Shown: positions 51,035 to 59,786 of the stretch, piece after piece
Layout: every line of letters starts with the position of its first letter
Numbering within the stretch: the first letter of the stretch is position 1
Source: Verrucomicrobiota bacterium
Lineage (GTDB): Bacteria; Verrucomicrobiota; Verrucomicrobiia; Opitutales; Opitutaceae
Length of the DNA stretch: 64,000 nt
Assembly: GCA_023386835.1 (NCBI GenBank)
Contig: JAEWIY010000238.1
Location: forward strand, 1 to 64,000
Reading direction: 5' to 3'
Made by a program: the position numbers and the translations under genes
The notes under the pieces: model-generated
The model's input: only the letters and a program-made list of their open reading frames with translations
Databases searched by the model: none
What the model was told of the DNA's origin: nothing

Positions 51035-51781
51035 ATGGATACAGACTCGCCCCCGTCCAACGGCGATTTTGGCTCACCCGTGGTGCTTGTGACGGGCGCC
51101 TCGCAAGGCATCGGATCGGCCATCGCGGAGGTGTTTGCCCGAGAGCTCGGTCAGAAGGTGCGGCTCGTCCTGGTGGCCCGGAACGGGGGGGCGCTGGACG
51201 CCGTGGCGGCGCGTTGCCGCGCGCACGAGGCGACGGTGACGGTACGACCGTGTGACGTCACTGATAGCGGCGCGGTGGCGCGGCTGTCGGAAGCAGTCAC
51301 GCAGCAGCTGGGTGGGGTGGATGTGCTCGTGAACAACGCCGGGCAATTTCGTCCGGCGGCCTTCCTTGAGACTTCGGTGGAGGACTTCGATGCCATGATC
51401 GCGGCAAACCTCCGTAGCGCGTTTCTGGTCGCCCGCGCCTTTGTGCCCGAAATGGTGAAGCGCGGTCGCGGCGACGTGTTCAACATGAGTTCGGTCGCGG
51501 GTCGGCAGGGCTACCCGCGCGGGGCGGCGTATTGTGCTGCCAAATACGGCGTCCGGGGCCTCTCCGCCGCGATGCGGGCGGAGTTGCGCGGCACCGGAGT
51601 CCGTGTTTGCACGGTTTTTCCCGGCGCCACGGTGTCTCCGTCATGGGAAGGCAGCGGGGTGCCGGAGGAGCGGATGATGCCCACCGAGGACATCGCTCGC
51701 GCGTTTTTCGACATCTACCAACTGTCGCGGCGCACCGTCGTGGAGGAGATCGTGCTCCGGCCGGAGCAGGGAGATATCTGA
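51035..51781 (+). CDS. Short-chain dehydrogenase/reductase, sepiapterin-reductase-like candidate
   Basis: This 248-residue NAD(P)H-dependent SDR has the Rossmann motif VTGASQGIGSAIAEVF, the NNAG motif (DVLVNNAGQFRPAAF) and catalytic Ser (NMSSVAGRQGYPRG) and Tyr-x3-Lys (YCAAKYGVRG). Basic residues after beta-2 (LVARNGG) suggest NADPH. General SDR sequence does not define the substrate. As the third gene of a FolE2/PTPS operon it fits the last reduction of 6-pyruvoyl-tetrahydropterin to tetrahydrobiopterin. An ordinary sugar or lipid SDR cannot be excluded. Confidence 0.85.
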   Translation: MDTDSPPSNGDFGSPVVLVTGASQGIGSAIAEVFARELGQKVRLVLVARNGGALDAVAARCRAHEATVTVRPCDVTDSGAVARLSEAVTQQLGGVDVLVNNAGQFRPAAFLETSVEDFDAMIAANLRSAFLVARAFVPEMVKRGRGDVFNMSSVAGRQGYPRGAAYCAAKYGVRGLSAAMRAELRGTGVRVCTVFPGATVSPSWEGSGVPEERMMPTEDIARAFFDIYQLSRRTVVEEIVLRPEQGDI

Positions 51782-51801
51782 GCGGCCCAACGGCCGCTCA
51801 G
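51778..51801. terminator. Stem-loop between the SDR and chemoreceptor genes
   Basis: A perfect 10-bp stem (CTGAGCGGCC/GGCCGCTCAG, loop CAAC) starts at the SDR stop codon and ends 7 bases before the convergent chemoreceptor stop. Neither side has a long T-run, so it may be a weak bidirectional terminator. Confidence 0.45.
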
Positions 51802-51808
51802 CACGGCC

Positions 51809-53380
51809 TTAGCGGGCCACCGGCTCGCTCACCACGGCGCGGGGCGCCGGTCGCTTCCAGGAGGACGACGCCGTGGGACGTTTCCGGTCCTGCAGGTCGG
51901 CGGGCGGAGCCGGGGTCTCGGCTTGTTTCGTGGCAGGGGCGTTTGCTTCGACCGCGCCGAGCAGTGCGTTGAGCTGCAGCATCGTGGTGTTGAGCTGGGC
52001 TGCCTGCTCGCTGAGTTCGGCGGACGAACTCGCCGACTCCTCGGCCGCGGCGGCGTTCTTTTGGGTCACGATGTCGATCTGGCCCACCGCCGCGGTGACC
52101 TGGTCGATGCCGCGCGCCTGCTGTTCGGAGGCGGTGGCAATCTCGTCAATGATCCGGTCGACCTCGGCCGTCCGCGTATCAATCTCCTGAAGACAGGAGG
52201 CGACGCGAGCGGCCAGCGCCGTGCCCTCACGACTCGTACGAAGGGACTCGTCGATCTTCTCGGCCGTCTCGCGCGCGGCGAGGGCGCTGCGATGGGCGAG
52301 GGAACAGACTTCATCGGCAACGACGGAGAAGCCGGCGCCCGCTGCGCCCGCCCGCGCGGCCTCGACGGCGGCGTTCAGGGCGAGCAGGTTGGTTTGAAAG
52401 GCGATTTCGTCGATGGTCTTGATGATCGCGGCGATGTTGTTGCTCGACTGCTGGATCGCGGCCACCGCGCGGGACATCTCGTCCATCTCACGGGCGCCGC
52501 GGCTGGCCGCGGCGCGAGTCTCCCGCGAGCAGGAGCGCGCGGACTCAACGTGCGAGCCGTTGCGGCGCGTCATTCCGGAAAGCTCGTTCAGGGCGGCGCT
52601 GGTTTCTTCCAGCGAGGCCGCCTGTTCCGTGGCGCCTTGCGCCAGGGTGTGACTTGCGCTGCTGATCTGCTCGGCGGCCTCCGCGTTCTGCTGCGCACCG
52701 GCGCCGAGGGCGGAAGCGATGTCGCGCAGCGCACGTGGCAAACGGATGCCAAGCAACCATGCGAGGGCCATGCCAACCAAGACGCTGAAACCTGTGACTG
52801 CGCCGACGGTGATGCCAGCGTTCCGACGCGTGGCGATGGCCTCCAGGCGTTCCGCTTCGCATTCCTCCAACAGCATGCCGGTCAAATCATCGAGACAGCC
52901 GCGGGCCGCTTCAAACTGCGCGGCTTCGTCCGACGCCAGCATCGGCGCTGAATCACGGGAGCTGGCGGCTGCCCGATGGGCTTGCAGCACCTCGTGCGAC
53001 GTGCGCGCCCATTGGTCAAAACGGCCTTCGTAAAGCGAGACCAGCTCTTCGGTGCCTGCCGGCAGTCCGAGCGCGGTGAGCCGCTGCCAGCGCTCCTGGG
53101 CTTGTTGCAGATTCTCTCCGTGTTCGGCCAGCAACCGCTGTGCTTCGGCACTGCCGGGCGTGACAAGAAGGGTGGTGCGCTCGGCCACCAAGGCTTGCTG
53201 GAGATCGCGATCTATCTGCAACAAGAGTTCCAGCGACGGAAGTGTGTGCGAGGTCGTGCGGTCCAGTTGCCGGAACAGGCGCTCGCTGGCGACATAACCC
53301 ACCGCACCGGTTGCGGCGACCAGAAGCACAAGGGTGCTGAATCCAAACAAGGCTTTTTGGCTGACGGAGAGTTGCGGCAT
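51809..53380 (-). CDS. Methyl-accepting chemotaxis protein (4HB-type)
   Basis: This 523-residue membrane receptor starts at MPQLSVSQKALFGFSTLVLL (ATG 53380; a TTG two codons upstream is less likely). Membrane helix 1 is at residues 13-33; a helical periplasmic four-helix bundle (35-185) and membrane helix 2 (190-212, GITVGAVTGFSVLVGMALAW) follow. There is no clear HAMP domain. The cytoplasmic signalling tip is IIKTIDEIAFQTNLLALNAA followed by GFSVVADEV, the CheA/CheW-binding hairpin. The ligand cannot be inferred. No che genes are in the window. Confidence 0.93.
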   Translation of the reverse strand: MPQLSVSQKALFGFSTLVLLVAATGAVGYVASERLFRQLDRTTSHTLPSLELLLQIDRDLQQALVAERTTLLVTPGSAEAQRLLAEHGENLQQAQERWQRLTALGLPAGTEELVSLYEGRFDQWARTSHEVLQAHRAAASSRDSAPMLASDEAAQFEAARGCLDDLTGMLLEECEAERLEAIATRRNAGITVGAVTGFSVLVGMALAWLLGIRLPRALRDIASALGAGAQQNAEAAEQISSASHTLAQGATEQAASLEETSAALNELSGMTRRNGSHVESARSCSRETRAAASRGAREMDEMSRAVAAIQQSSNNIAAIIKTIDEIAFQTNLLALNAAVEAARAGAAGAGFSVVADEVCSLAHRSALAARETAEKIDESLRTSREGTALAARVASCLQEIDTRTAEVDRIIDEIATASEQQARGIDQVTAAVGQIDIVTQKNAAAAEESASSSAELSEQAAQLNTTMLQLNALLGAVEANAPATKQAETPAPPADLQDRKRPTASSSWKRPAPRAVVSEPVAR

Positions 53381-53497
53381 GCTCAACGCCCCTCATCGGC
53401 TCGTGGCCGGCCGGATTCAGGCGAAATGCAGCCCCGGCGAGAACACCCCGGTCGCCCGTGCGAAAATTGGACAACGCGCGACGGCCCAGTGGCGACG

Positions 53498-54199
53498 CTA
53501 GCGACGTGACGGATGGAGCGTGTGCGGATCCACGCCCGAACGCACCGGATTTAGTGAATCGTCCTTGGGAGACTCGGGCTTCGCGGGCGGAGGAGGCGGA
53601 AGCGGCACCTCGGCCGGCATGGGATTGTTGAGCTGATACGCCAGACGCACTGGAGGCTGGTTTCGGCGTCGTCGCAGCACCTTTTGGAAGAACAGGTTGT
53701 TGGGGATCTGAAACAGGGCGCCTTCGTGGTCGACGAGGGTCGTGTAGAAAAAGTTGAGATCGACCACCCTCCCGCGCACCGGGTCGCCCGGGAACTCAAG
53801 GTCGTCGCCCACCTGATAGGGCCGGAGAAACAGGATGAGCAGGGTCGCCGTGGAGTGGCTGAGCAGGCTCCACATGGCGACGAAGCCGATCGCCACCAGG
53901 CCCAGGACGGTCGAAATGACCGCCCACAGCCCGCCGATCCGGAACCCGAACACGCCCAAAATCAGGACCGCGGCGATGATTCGAAGCAGCCAGCGGGTAA
54001 TCTGGCGCAGTGGCAGCAGGTCCGATTGCTCGACGTGGGTCCGCCGCGCCAGCAGCAGGACGGCGCGATCGATGATCAGCCCCAGCAGCATCGCGCCCAC
54101 GGCGATCGCGATCGCCACCGGCAGGGCAGCGAGCACTTGCGGCAGATAGCCCTCAATGCGCGTCCACAGTTCGGAAAGATTCGTGCGTAAATAGGTCAT
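53498..54199 (-). CDS. Small MscS-family mechanosensitive channel
   Basis: This 233-residue protein starts at MTYLRTNLSELWTRIEGYLP. It has three membrane helices: residues 18-42, 58-80 and the pore-lining helix with the Gly/Ala pattern (LWAVISTVLGLVAIGFVAMW). The MscS beta domain follows (LRPYQVGDDLEFPGDPVRG; ALFQIPNNLFFQKV). The C-terminal vestibule domain is replaced by a Pro-rich tail (EVPLPPPPPAKPESPKDDSL). Such channels release solutes during osmotic downshock. The gene overlaps the fructokinase stop by 4 bp (ATGA), linking it to the sugar genes. Confidence 0.88.
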   Translation of the reverse strand: MTYLRTNLSELWTRIEGYLPQVLAALPVAIAIAVGAMLLGLIIDRAVLLLARRTHVEQSDLLPLRQITRWLLRIIAAVLILGVFGFRIGGLWAVISTVLGLVAIGFVAMWSLLSHSTATLLILFLRPYQVGDDLEFPGDPVRGRVVDLNFFYTTLVDHEGALFQIPNNLFFQKVLRRRRNQPPVRLAYQLNNPMPAEVPLPPPPPAKPESPKDDSLNPVRSGVDPHTLHPSRR

Positions 54200-55095
54200 T
54201 TGTCCGCGTTGTTTGAATACGGTGGAGTCGCACCCCGGCAGGTGGCGACCCATTCCCCGAGCCGGCAGGCTCGGCGCAGGCATTCACGGTCGTCGAGTCG
54301 TCCCTCCAGGAGGCGCGCGAGCAGACCGGCCAGAAAGGCGTCGCCCGCCCCCACCGTATCTGCCACCTGCACCGGGCGGCCATCCTCCCAAAACCAGAGA
54401 TCATTGCGCAGGAGCCCCGCGCCCCGCGCGCCGGCAGTGAGGCATACCGTGCGGCAGCCTGTTTTTTCAGCCAGCTGGCGGGCCTGCGCTTCATCGGACT
54501 CATCGCCCTGCGCGGGGAGTCCGAGCAGACGCCGGGCCTCGGCGGAGTTGAGTTTCAACACCGTGGCTGTCCCCGCGAGGGTGTGGACTAGGTCCAGATC
54601 GTCGTGAGGCGGGCGAAGATTGACGTCGAACACGCGCCAGGCCTCTCCGGGAAGAAGTTCGAACAGTTCCTGCAGCGTGGCGCGATTGGGCTCGGAGCGC
54701 TGGGCGAGGGAACCGTAAACGACCGCGCGGGCGCCCGGAGCCTGCACGCGGGCTGCCTCGGTCAGTTGTATCCGATCCCAGGCTACATCCGGAACGATGT
54801 CGTAGGAGGCGTCGCCGGACGGTGAAACGGTGGCGCGCACGTAACCGGTTGGCCGGTCTCCCGCGCGAGCGATCGTGTCATCACTCACGCCCCAGCTGCG
54901 CATCCGTCGGCACAACTCGTCACCCAGGACGTCACGGCCGACCGCGGACACGGGCCGCGCGGTCAGGCCGTGCTGCTTTAGATGGTAGGCGACGTTAAAC
55001 GGCGCTCCACCGGGAAAGAGGCCGTCCGGCAGGAAATCCCACAGGATCTCGCCAAAACAGAAGACAGGAATCGGGGCGCCAGCCGCGGATGTCAT
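54196..55095 (-). CDS. PfkB-family carbohydrate kinase, probable fructokinase
   Basis: This 299-residue ribokinase-fold enzyme starts at MTSAAGAPIPVFCFGEILWD. The N-terminal signature is GEILWDFLPDGLFPGGAPFN, with the substrate loop GGAPFNVAYHL. The catalytic C-terminal motif is VADTVGAGDAFLAGLLARLL with the anion hole GAGD. The overall pattern matches bacterial fructokinases. It lies 5 bp after the sugar-phosphatase/glycosidase fusion, implying that fructose released by that protein, or sucrose-derived fructose, is the substrate. Confidence 0.9.
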   Translation of the reverse strand: MTSAAGAPIPVFCFGEILWDFLPDGLFPGGAPFNVAYHLKQHGLTARPVSAVGRDVLGDELCRRMRSWGVSDDTIARAGDRPTGYVRATVSPSGDASYDIVPDVAWDRIQLTEAARVQAPGARAVVYGSLAQRSEPNRATLQELFELLPGEAWRVFDVNLRPPHDDLDLVHTLAGTATVLKLNSAEARRLLGLPAQGDESDEAQARQLAEKTGCRTVCLTAGARGAGLLRNDLWFWEDGRPVQVADTVGAGDAFLAGLLARLLEGRLDDRECLRRACRLGEWVATCRGATPPYSNNADK

Positions 55096-55100
55096 TACGC

Positions 55101-57209
55101 TCAGTCGTTGCCCAAGTGGGCGGGGTCAGCCTCGATTTCCTGGCAGGCGCGAATGAAGGAGGCGGCGGACCACGCCTGGTAAGCCTTGCCCATCGGGCGG
55201 CCCGTCTGGCCATGGGCCCACTCGTTGAATTCCCACTCCTGATCGCGCCCGAGTTTGTTCACCTGCGCGAGCCGCACGAGTTCGCGCGTGGCGACTTCGT
55301 GAAATCCGAGACGATGAATAAAACGCACCCACATGCCTCCGATAAACGGCCAGATGCCGCCATTGTGGTAATGGTGGGGTAGATTCAGCAAGTTCACGGT
55401 GTAGTAAGCCCGCCAATCCGGGTCGCCCGCTTGGACGACGGGATACAAGTTCGCGACCGGCCACGGCGCATTCACTCCCACGCCCCACATAAATCGAAAC
55501 GCCACCCGAGCCCGGTCGACGTCGAGCAGGTTCATCAGAAACGCGAGGATGTTGGCGTAGACGTCGCAGCGCCAGTTGAACGCGAACGGCGTGATTTCCG
55601 CCAGGAGGTACTGCGTATCGCCGAGATCGAACTGGCGTGAAGCGAACCGGTGCGGATGCGCCGTCGAGTTGCCGACGGAGGTGGTCGGCCAGAAGACATC
55701 CAGAATTCGGCTGCGAATCCGTTGCGACCAGCGCAGGTAGTCCGTGGCGCGATCGAAGTCGCCGGAGTACTCGCGCAGGCGCCCAAAGCACACGTTGGCG
55801 CGGTACCAGAGGACCTCGTCGTAGAGGACGTTGTAGCTGCGTCCGAAAAGATCGGTCCAGTCGCCGGCCTCGGGGATTTCCAGCAGACCGTCGTTGTTGC
55901 TGTCGTGCGCGCTGAGCCAGTCCATCGCGCGCTGCAGCGTGAAGGCGTACCGGTGCAGCAACTCCATGTCGCCGGTCGTCTCAATGTAGTTGTAGAACGC
56001 GATGATGACCCAGAGCGCGCTGTCGATGGAACAGATGTTGCCGACACCCGCGTAGTCCGGTGAGCCGTCGTCGATGCGGACGTTGGCGGGAATCTGCCCG
56101 TTTGGTGCGGTGGCGTTGAGCAACGTTTCCAACGTCCGCCGCTGGCACTCGCGCACGTCGGGGTCGTCGAGGTCGAGACTGTTGATGATGGTGATCGCGC
56201 CGTCGCGGGCCCAGACCGAGCGGTAGTTCTCATCGGTTCCCGTGACCGTGTTGTCGGTGAGCGAACACGCCGAGAAGCCGACCGGCGTGATGTTCTTTTT
56301 TAACGCCACGATCGCCTTCTCGTAGCCTTGCAGGATCAGACGCCGATCGTCGTCGTTCAGCGCGCCGAGCCGGGTGCCGGTGAACAGCATCCGGAAGCCC
56401 GGGGCCATCTTGGCGCGGGGGATCTCCGTCTGCTTGGCCGTCGGCATCTCACCGTGGAGCACGCCGAAGTGTCGCAGCCCCTCGATCACGCCATCGGCCA
56501 TCACGTGCCGTGTGGTCAGAACCGGCAGCGTCACGGTGGCTTCGAACAATTCCGGCTGCGCGTTCTGAACGATGATGCCCCGGATGCCCTGCAGGAAGAA
56601 CATGCTGGCGTCATTGCCGGTGTCGCCGGCGACGAGCATTTCATCGGCGCTGATGTTCAGGAACTCGCCAAGCCAGCGCAACGCGTTGCCCTTGGTCGCG
56701 CCGGAAGGGAGGATGTCGAGGTCGCGCTCGCTTGAATACACGACCGTGGCCTCCAGTCCGTGCTCGCGCAGCACCTGCTGCAGTTCCTCCACCCGTCCGG
56801 GGCGCGCTCGCTCGTAGTACCAACTGGATTTGTAGCGCGTCTGGTATTGCGCCGGTTGCGGCCGCATTTCCGAAAAACGTTCGCTGACGATCTCGTCCAC
56901 CCGCGCGCGATCCCAGGAGCGTCCCAAAGCTTGGGTAAATTCGTCGAGCGTGCGGCCGGCGCGTACATCGTGAATTTCTGTACCGACGCCACCGATGATG
57001 TAGTCCGGCCACGGCAGCGAACCCATCGTGATCAGGTTCAGCACGTCGTCGATCAACCGTCCGCTGTTATACACGAGGAGCGGGCGCTGGCTGCCATGCG
57101 GTGCAAACCAGGCGGCGTTGAAGCGCTGCACCGCCTCCGGGTTGCCCAAGAGCGTCCCGTCCAAATCGGAGCTGAAGAGGCGAATGGGTTTGGTGGAAGT
57201 CGCGGACAT
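55101..57209 (-). CDS. Fusion: HAD sucrose-phosphatase-like domain plus six-hairpin glycosidase
   Basis: In this 702-residue protein, residues 8-255 are a HAD-IIB phosphatase of the sucrose-6-phosphate phosphatase type. The HAD motifs are LFSSDLDGTLLGNPEAV, NSGR, a Lys in GATKGNALRW and MLVAGDTGNDASMF. Residues 290-700 are an alpha/alpha six-hairpin glycoside hydrolase of the invertase/debranching-enzyme type: YRSVWARDGAITIINSLDLD, GDWTDLFGRSYNVLYDEVLW and GGIWPFIGGMWVRFIHRLGF. Candidate acids are the Asp in WARDGA and the Asp of GDWTD; the catalytic pair is not certain. With the fructokinase 5 bp downstream, it may both make and break down sucrose or a related glucoside. The exact substrate is unknown. 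Confidence 0.85.
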   Translation of the reverse strand: MSATSTKPIRLFSSDLDGTLLGNPEAVQRFNAAWFAPHGSQRPLLVYNSGRLIDDVLNLITMGSLPWPDYIIGGVGTEIHDVRAGRTLDEFTQALGRSWDRARVDEIVSERFSEMRPQPAQYQTRYKSSWYYERARPGRVEELQQVLREHGLEATVVYSSERDLDILPSGATKGNALRWLGEFLNISADEMLVAGDTGNDASMFFLQGIRGIIVQNAQPELFEATVTLPVLTTRHVMADGVIEGLRHFGVLHGEMPTAKQTEIPRAKMAPGFRMLFTGTRLGALNDDDRRLILQGYEKAIVALKKNITPVGFSACSLTDNTVTGTDENYRSVWARDGAITIINSLDLDDPDVRECQRRTLETLLNATAPNGQIPANVRIDDGSPDYAGVGNICSIDSALWVIIAFYNYIETTGDMELLHRYAFTLQRAMDWLSAHDSNNDGLLEIPEAGDWTDLFGRSYNVLYDEVLWYRANVCFGRLREYSGDFDRATDYLRWSQRIRSRILDVFWPTTSVGNSTAHPHRFASRQFDLGDTQYLLAEITPFAFNWRCDVYANILAFLMNLLDVDRARVAFRFMWGVGVNAPWPVANLYPVVQAGDPDWRAYYTVNLLNLPHHYHNGGIWPFIGGMWVRFIHRLGFHEVATRELVRLAQVNKLGRDQEWEFNEWAHGQTGRPMGKAYQAWSAASFIRACQEIEADPAHLGND

Positions 57210-57664
57210 AACCTAACGTCGAAGCCCAACCGGGCGAATGTCGAGTCGCTTGAACAAGCGAGGCCCCAATCGGTTCCGCTTCCAAGGGACATTGCCGCGC
57301 GGTCGACGGACGAAAGGGGCCGCCCCGCGTCCCTTTGGCGAGGACGGAGCTGCTGAAACGATGAGGTACGCGTGGACGTTTTTCCCATAGTTTCGATCCC
57401 GATCCGCCCCCTGTTCCCGCTCCACGCGGCAGAATGGGAGTGCCAAGGCATCAGCGGTTGTGCCTGTGCTTCGAACGCGGAACGGAGGTTGGGTTGTCGC
57501 GAGAAATCGAATACGTGTGGAGCGCCCAGAGAGTGCCGCGGCGATCGTTGACGGTTTGCATGGGTTCGCCCGCTCTACGGAGGCCAACCCGAAGGCGGAA
57601 TCAGGGCGGTTCCTGATTTTAGGTCGGCCGGTGGAGACCGGAGCGCGGCTGCTCATGCTGTGCC
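57210..57664. other. 455-base gap between divergent sugar genes
   Basis: No convincing gene is seen. A -24-like hexamer (minus TTGGCAC near 57439-57446) has wrong spacing to a GC pair, and a weak GG-N10-GC at 57524-57538 lacks upstream dyads. It probably holds the two divergent promoters, which I cannot identify. Confidence 0.5.
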
Positions 57665-58933
57665 ATGAAAGTCCTCTTCCTGACGAACGAGTACCCGCCA
57701 CGCGTGTATGGCGGGGCCGGGGTGCACGTCGACTACCTCAGCCGCGAGCTTTGCGCGTTGATGGATATCCGGGTGTTTGCGTTCGGGCGGCACGATGGTT
57801 CGCCCGCCTGCCCGTGGGTGACCGGATTCGAGCTCGACCCGAGCCGGTTTAAATGTCCGCCGCACCTGCAATCCGTTTTTGGCGCGATTGCGCGGTGCCT
57901 GGATTTCAACACCACCTACATCGACCCCGACATCGCTGTCGTGCACTGCCATACGTGGTACAGCCATTTTGGCGGCATCCTCGCCAAGCTCATCTACGGC
58001 ACCCCGATGGTCCTGACCGTGCACTCGCTCGAGCCGCTGCGGCCCTGGAAACGTGAACAGCTTGGCGGCGGTTATGACTTCTCGTCCTGGGTCGAGAGGA
58101 CCGCGATCGAGATGGCGGATGCGGTCATCGCCGTCTCACGCGAAACGAAGACCGACGTGCTGCGCCTGTTCAACGTGCGGGAGGACCGGGTGCACGTGAT
58201 TCACAATGGGATCGACCCGAACGAATTCCGCTGGGTGCCCGAGCACGACGCACTCGAAAAATTCGGCATCAATCCGGATGTGCCGTATGTGCTCTTTGTG
58301 GGCCGTGTCACGCGGCAGAAAGGTATCGTTCATTTGGTCCGCGCCATCCGGCACATGGACCTCGGGTTTCAGGTGGTGATTGTCGGCGGCGCGCCGGACA
58401 CCCCGGAGATTGAGGCGGAGATGAAGCAGGCGATCGAGCAAGTGCGACGGCATCGGGACGGCGTGTTCTGGATCGATCACATCTCCCGCAAAGACATTCT
58501 GCTGCAGTTGTACTCCCACGCGGCGGTCTTCTGCTGCCCGTCGATCTACGAGCCGTTTGGGATCATCAACTTGGAGGCGATGGCCTGCGAGACGCCGGTC
58601 GTTGCGAGCGCAGTCGGGGGGATCAAGGAGGTCGTCGTCCACGGCGAAACGGGGTATCTCGTGCCCGTGAAGCAGCAGGATCGCGCCCCGTTTGAACCGG
58701 TCGATCCGGAGCGGTTTTCAGCCGACTTGGCCGCGCGCATCAACGAACTGATGGCGAGGCCGGACCTGCGTGAACGGTTCGGCAGAGCGGGTCGCCAGCG
58801 GGTCGTGGATCACTTCAGCTGGCGCGCGATCGCGGAGCAGACCAAGGCGCTTTACGAGCAGGTGGCGCGTCCGGCGCCGCAGGCGGACGAGGAGCGCACG
58901 CTATCGGTCGGCGCAAGCCCCGAACGCGGTTGA
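57665..58933 (+). CDS. GT4 glycosyltransferase, glycogen-synthase-like (GlgA/GlgM of the actinobacterial type)
   Basis: This 422-residue GT-B enzyme starts at MKVLFLTNEYPPRVYGGAGV. The N-terminus and KxGG-like loop, together with CHTWYSHFGGILAKLIYGTP and LTVHSLEPLRPWKREQLGGG, match the actinobacterial glycogen synthase/maltosyl-phosphate synthase group. The donor domain has FVGRVTRQKGIVHLVRAIRH and the E-x7-E region PSIYEPFGIINLEAMACETP. It would use ADP- or UDP-glucose to extend an alpha-glucan or to form maltose 1-phosphate. Divergent from the phosphatase/glycosidase cluster, it points to storage or compatible-solute carbohydrate metabolism. A sucrose-phosphate-synthase-like role cannot be excluded. 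Confidence 0.88.
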   Translation: MKVLFLTNEYPPRVYGGAGVHVDYLSRELCALMDIRVFAFGRHDGSPACPWVTGFELDPSRFKCPPHLQSVFGAIARCLDFNTTYIDPDIAVVHCHTWYSHFGGILAKLIYGTPMVLTVHSLEPLRPWKREQLGGGYDFSSWVERTAIEMADAVIAVSRETKTDVLRLFNVREDRVHVIHNGIDPNEFRWVPEHDALEKFGINPDVPYVLFVGRVTRQKGIVHLVRAIRHMDLGFQVVIVGGAPDTPEIEAEMKQAIEQVRRHRDGVFWIDHISRKDILLQLYSHAAVFCCPSIYEPFGIINLEAMACETPVVASAVGGIKEVVVHGETGYLVPVKQQDRAPFEPVDPERFSADLAARINELMARPDLRERFGRAGRQRVVDHFSWRAIAEQTKALYEQVARPAPQADEERTLSVGASPERG

Positions 58934-59043
58934 TCCTCTCGTGGGTGAGCAGCGGCCGGATGGCGCCTTTGCGGAGCGGATGGACAATCCGTGCCCAGTC
59001 TAGAGCAGGAGATGCGAAGCGGGTTTTGCGCGAGGATGGCAGA

Positions 59044-59217
59044 GTGACCGAGCCCGACCACGGGATCGTCATGCTCATGGTACTGATCCTCACCGCGCAC
59101 CTGTTCTGCATCGCCTACACGCTCACGGCGTGTGTGACGGCGCCCGTGGGTTATGAAGCCCACCACGGCTTCTGCCTCGGCCCGGAACCGGAAGCCGCGG
59201 AACTGCCCACCGGCTAA
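59044..59217 (+). CDS. Possible small membrane peptide
   Basis: A 57-residue frame starts at GTG 59044 and has one hydrophobic helix (IVMLMVLILTAHLFCIAYTL) with a Cys-containing tail. It follows the glycosyltransferase by about 110 bases. There is no homology support; it could be chance. Confidence 0.25.
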   Translation: MTEPDHGIVMLMVLILTAHLFCIAYTLTACVTAPVGYEAHHGFCLGPEPEAAELPTG

Positions 59218-59232
59218 GCGAGCTGCTGCGAC

Positions 59233-59500
59233 TCAGCGCAGCGCGCCCTGCTGTCCTCCCAGAGGCTGCAGGCCGGTGGTGCTGTAACCTTTGGTGGTCA
59301 GGACGCGACCCTGGGGCGTGCGTTGCAGGTAGCCTTCCTGAATGAGGAACGGCTCGTGCATTTCCTCCAACGTCTCCTCCTCTTCACCCACGGCGACCGC
59401 GATGGTCCCGAGACCGACCGGCCCGCCGGCGTAATGCTCCGCCCATGACGCGAAGCCTGCGCTCGTCCATCCCGTCGAGCGCCCAGGCAGTACCTCCGGA
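59233..59500 (-). pseudogene. ruvB: 3' remnant of ruvB (Holliday-junction helicase), frameshifted
   Basis: The frame ending at 59233 encodes the RuvB C-terminal winged-helix domain (EHYAGGPVGLGTIAVAVGEE, LEEMHEPFLIQEGYLQRTPQ, GRVLTTKGY). The expected preceding residues (WALDGMDERRLRVM) lie in a different reading frame. Deleting one G in the run GGG near 59442-59444 joins them as RRLRVMAEHYAGG. Upstream of about 59500 I find no RuvB sequence: the AAA+ domain with Walker A and B is missing. It is therefore a truncated, frameshifted remnant. An intact ruvB must exist elsewhere if the organism has the system. Confidence 0.85.
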
Positions 59501-59786
59501 CGCGAGCGGGCGAGGCGGAGATCGGGCGCCATCTCCGCACTTCCCGTTGTGAGGGCGGCCCTGCCGTCTGCGCGCGGCCAAAAGCTAAGCGGAGGACGGT
59601 GGACCCACGGTGGTGGCGGAGGACCCAGAACGACGGAAATGCGCGAACGCGGAGATTCAACTCAACGGGATGAGTGGGTGAGCGATTGCGGCCTAAAGTC
59701 GGATCGATCGACCTCCCGGCACCCTGAAAACGCCGGAAGTTCTTCGGCCTCAGTGACCCCAAAACCTGCCAGCAAAATCGCCCCGT

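Noticed and set aside
57437..57446. TTGGCAC hexamer on the minus strand upstream of the phosphatase/glycosidase fusion
   Set aside because: The next GC pair is 12 bases from GG, and sigma-54 promoters need 10. No TGCA-N3-TGCA dyads occur 82-118 bp above it.
57524..57538. CGGCACTCTCTGGGCG on the minus strand, a weak sigma-54-like match
   Set aside because: Spacing is right but the -24 T is missing, the -12 half is poor and no activator dyads occur at the positions seen for P1 to P4.
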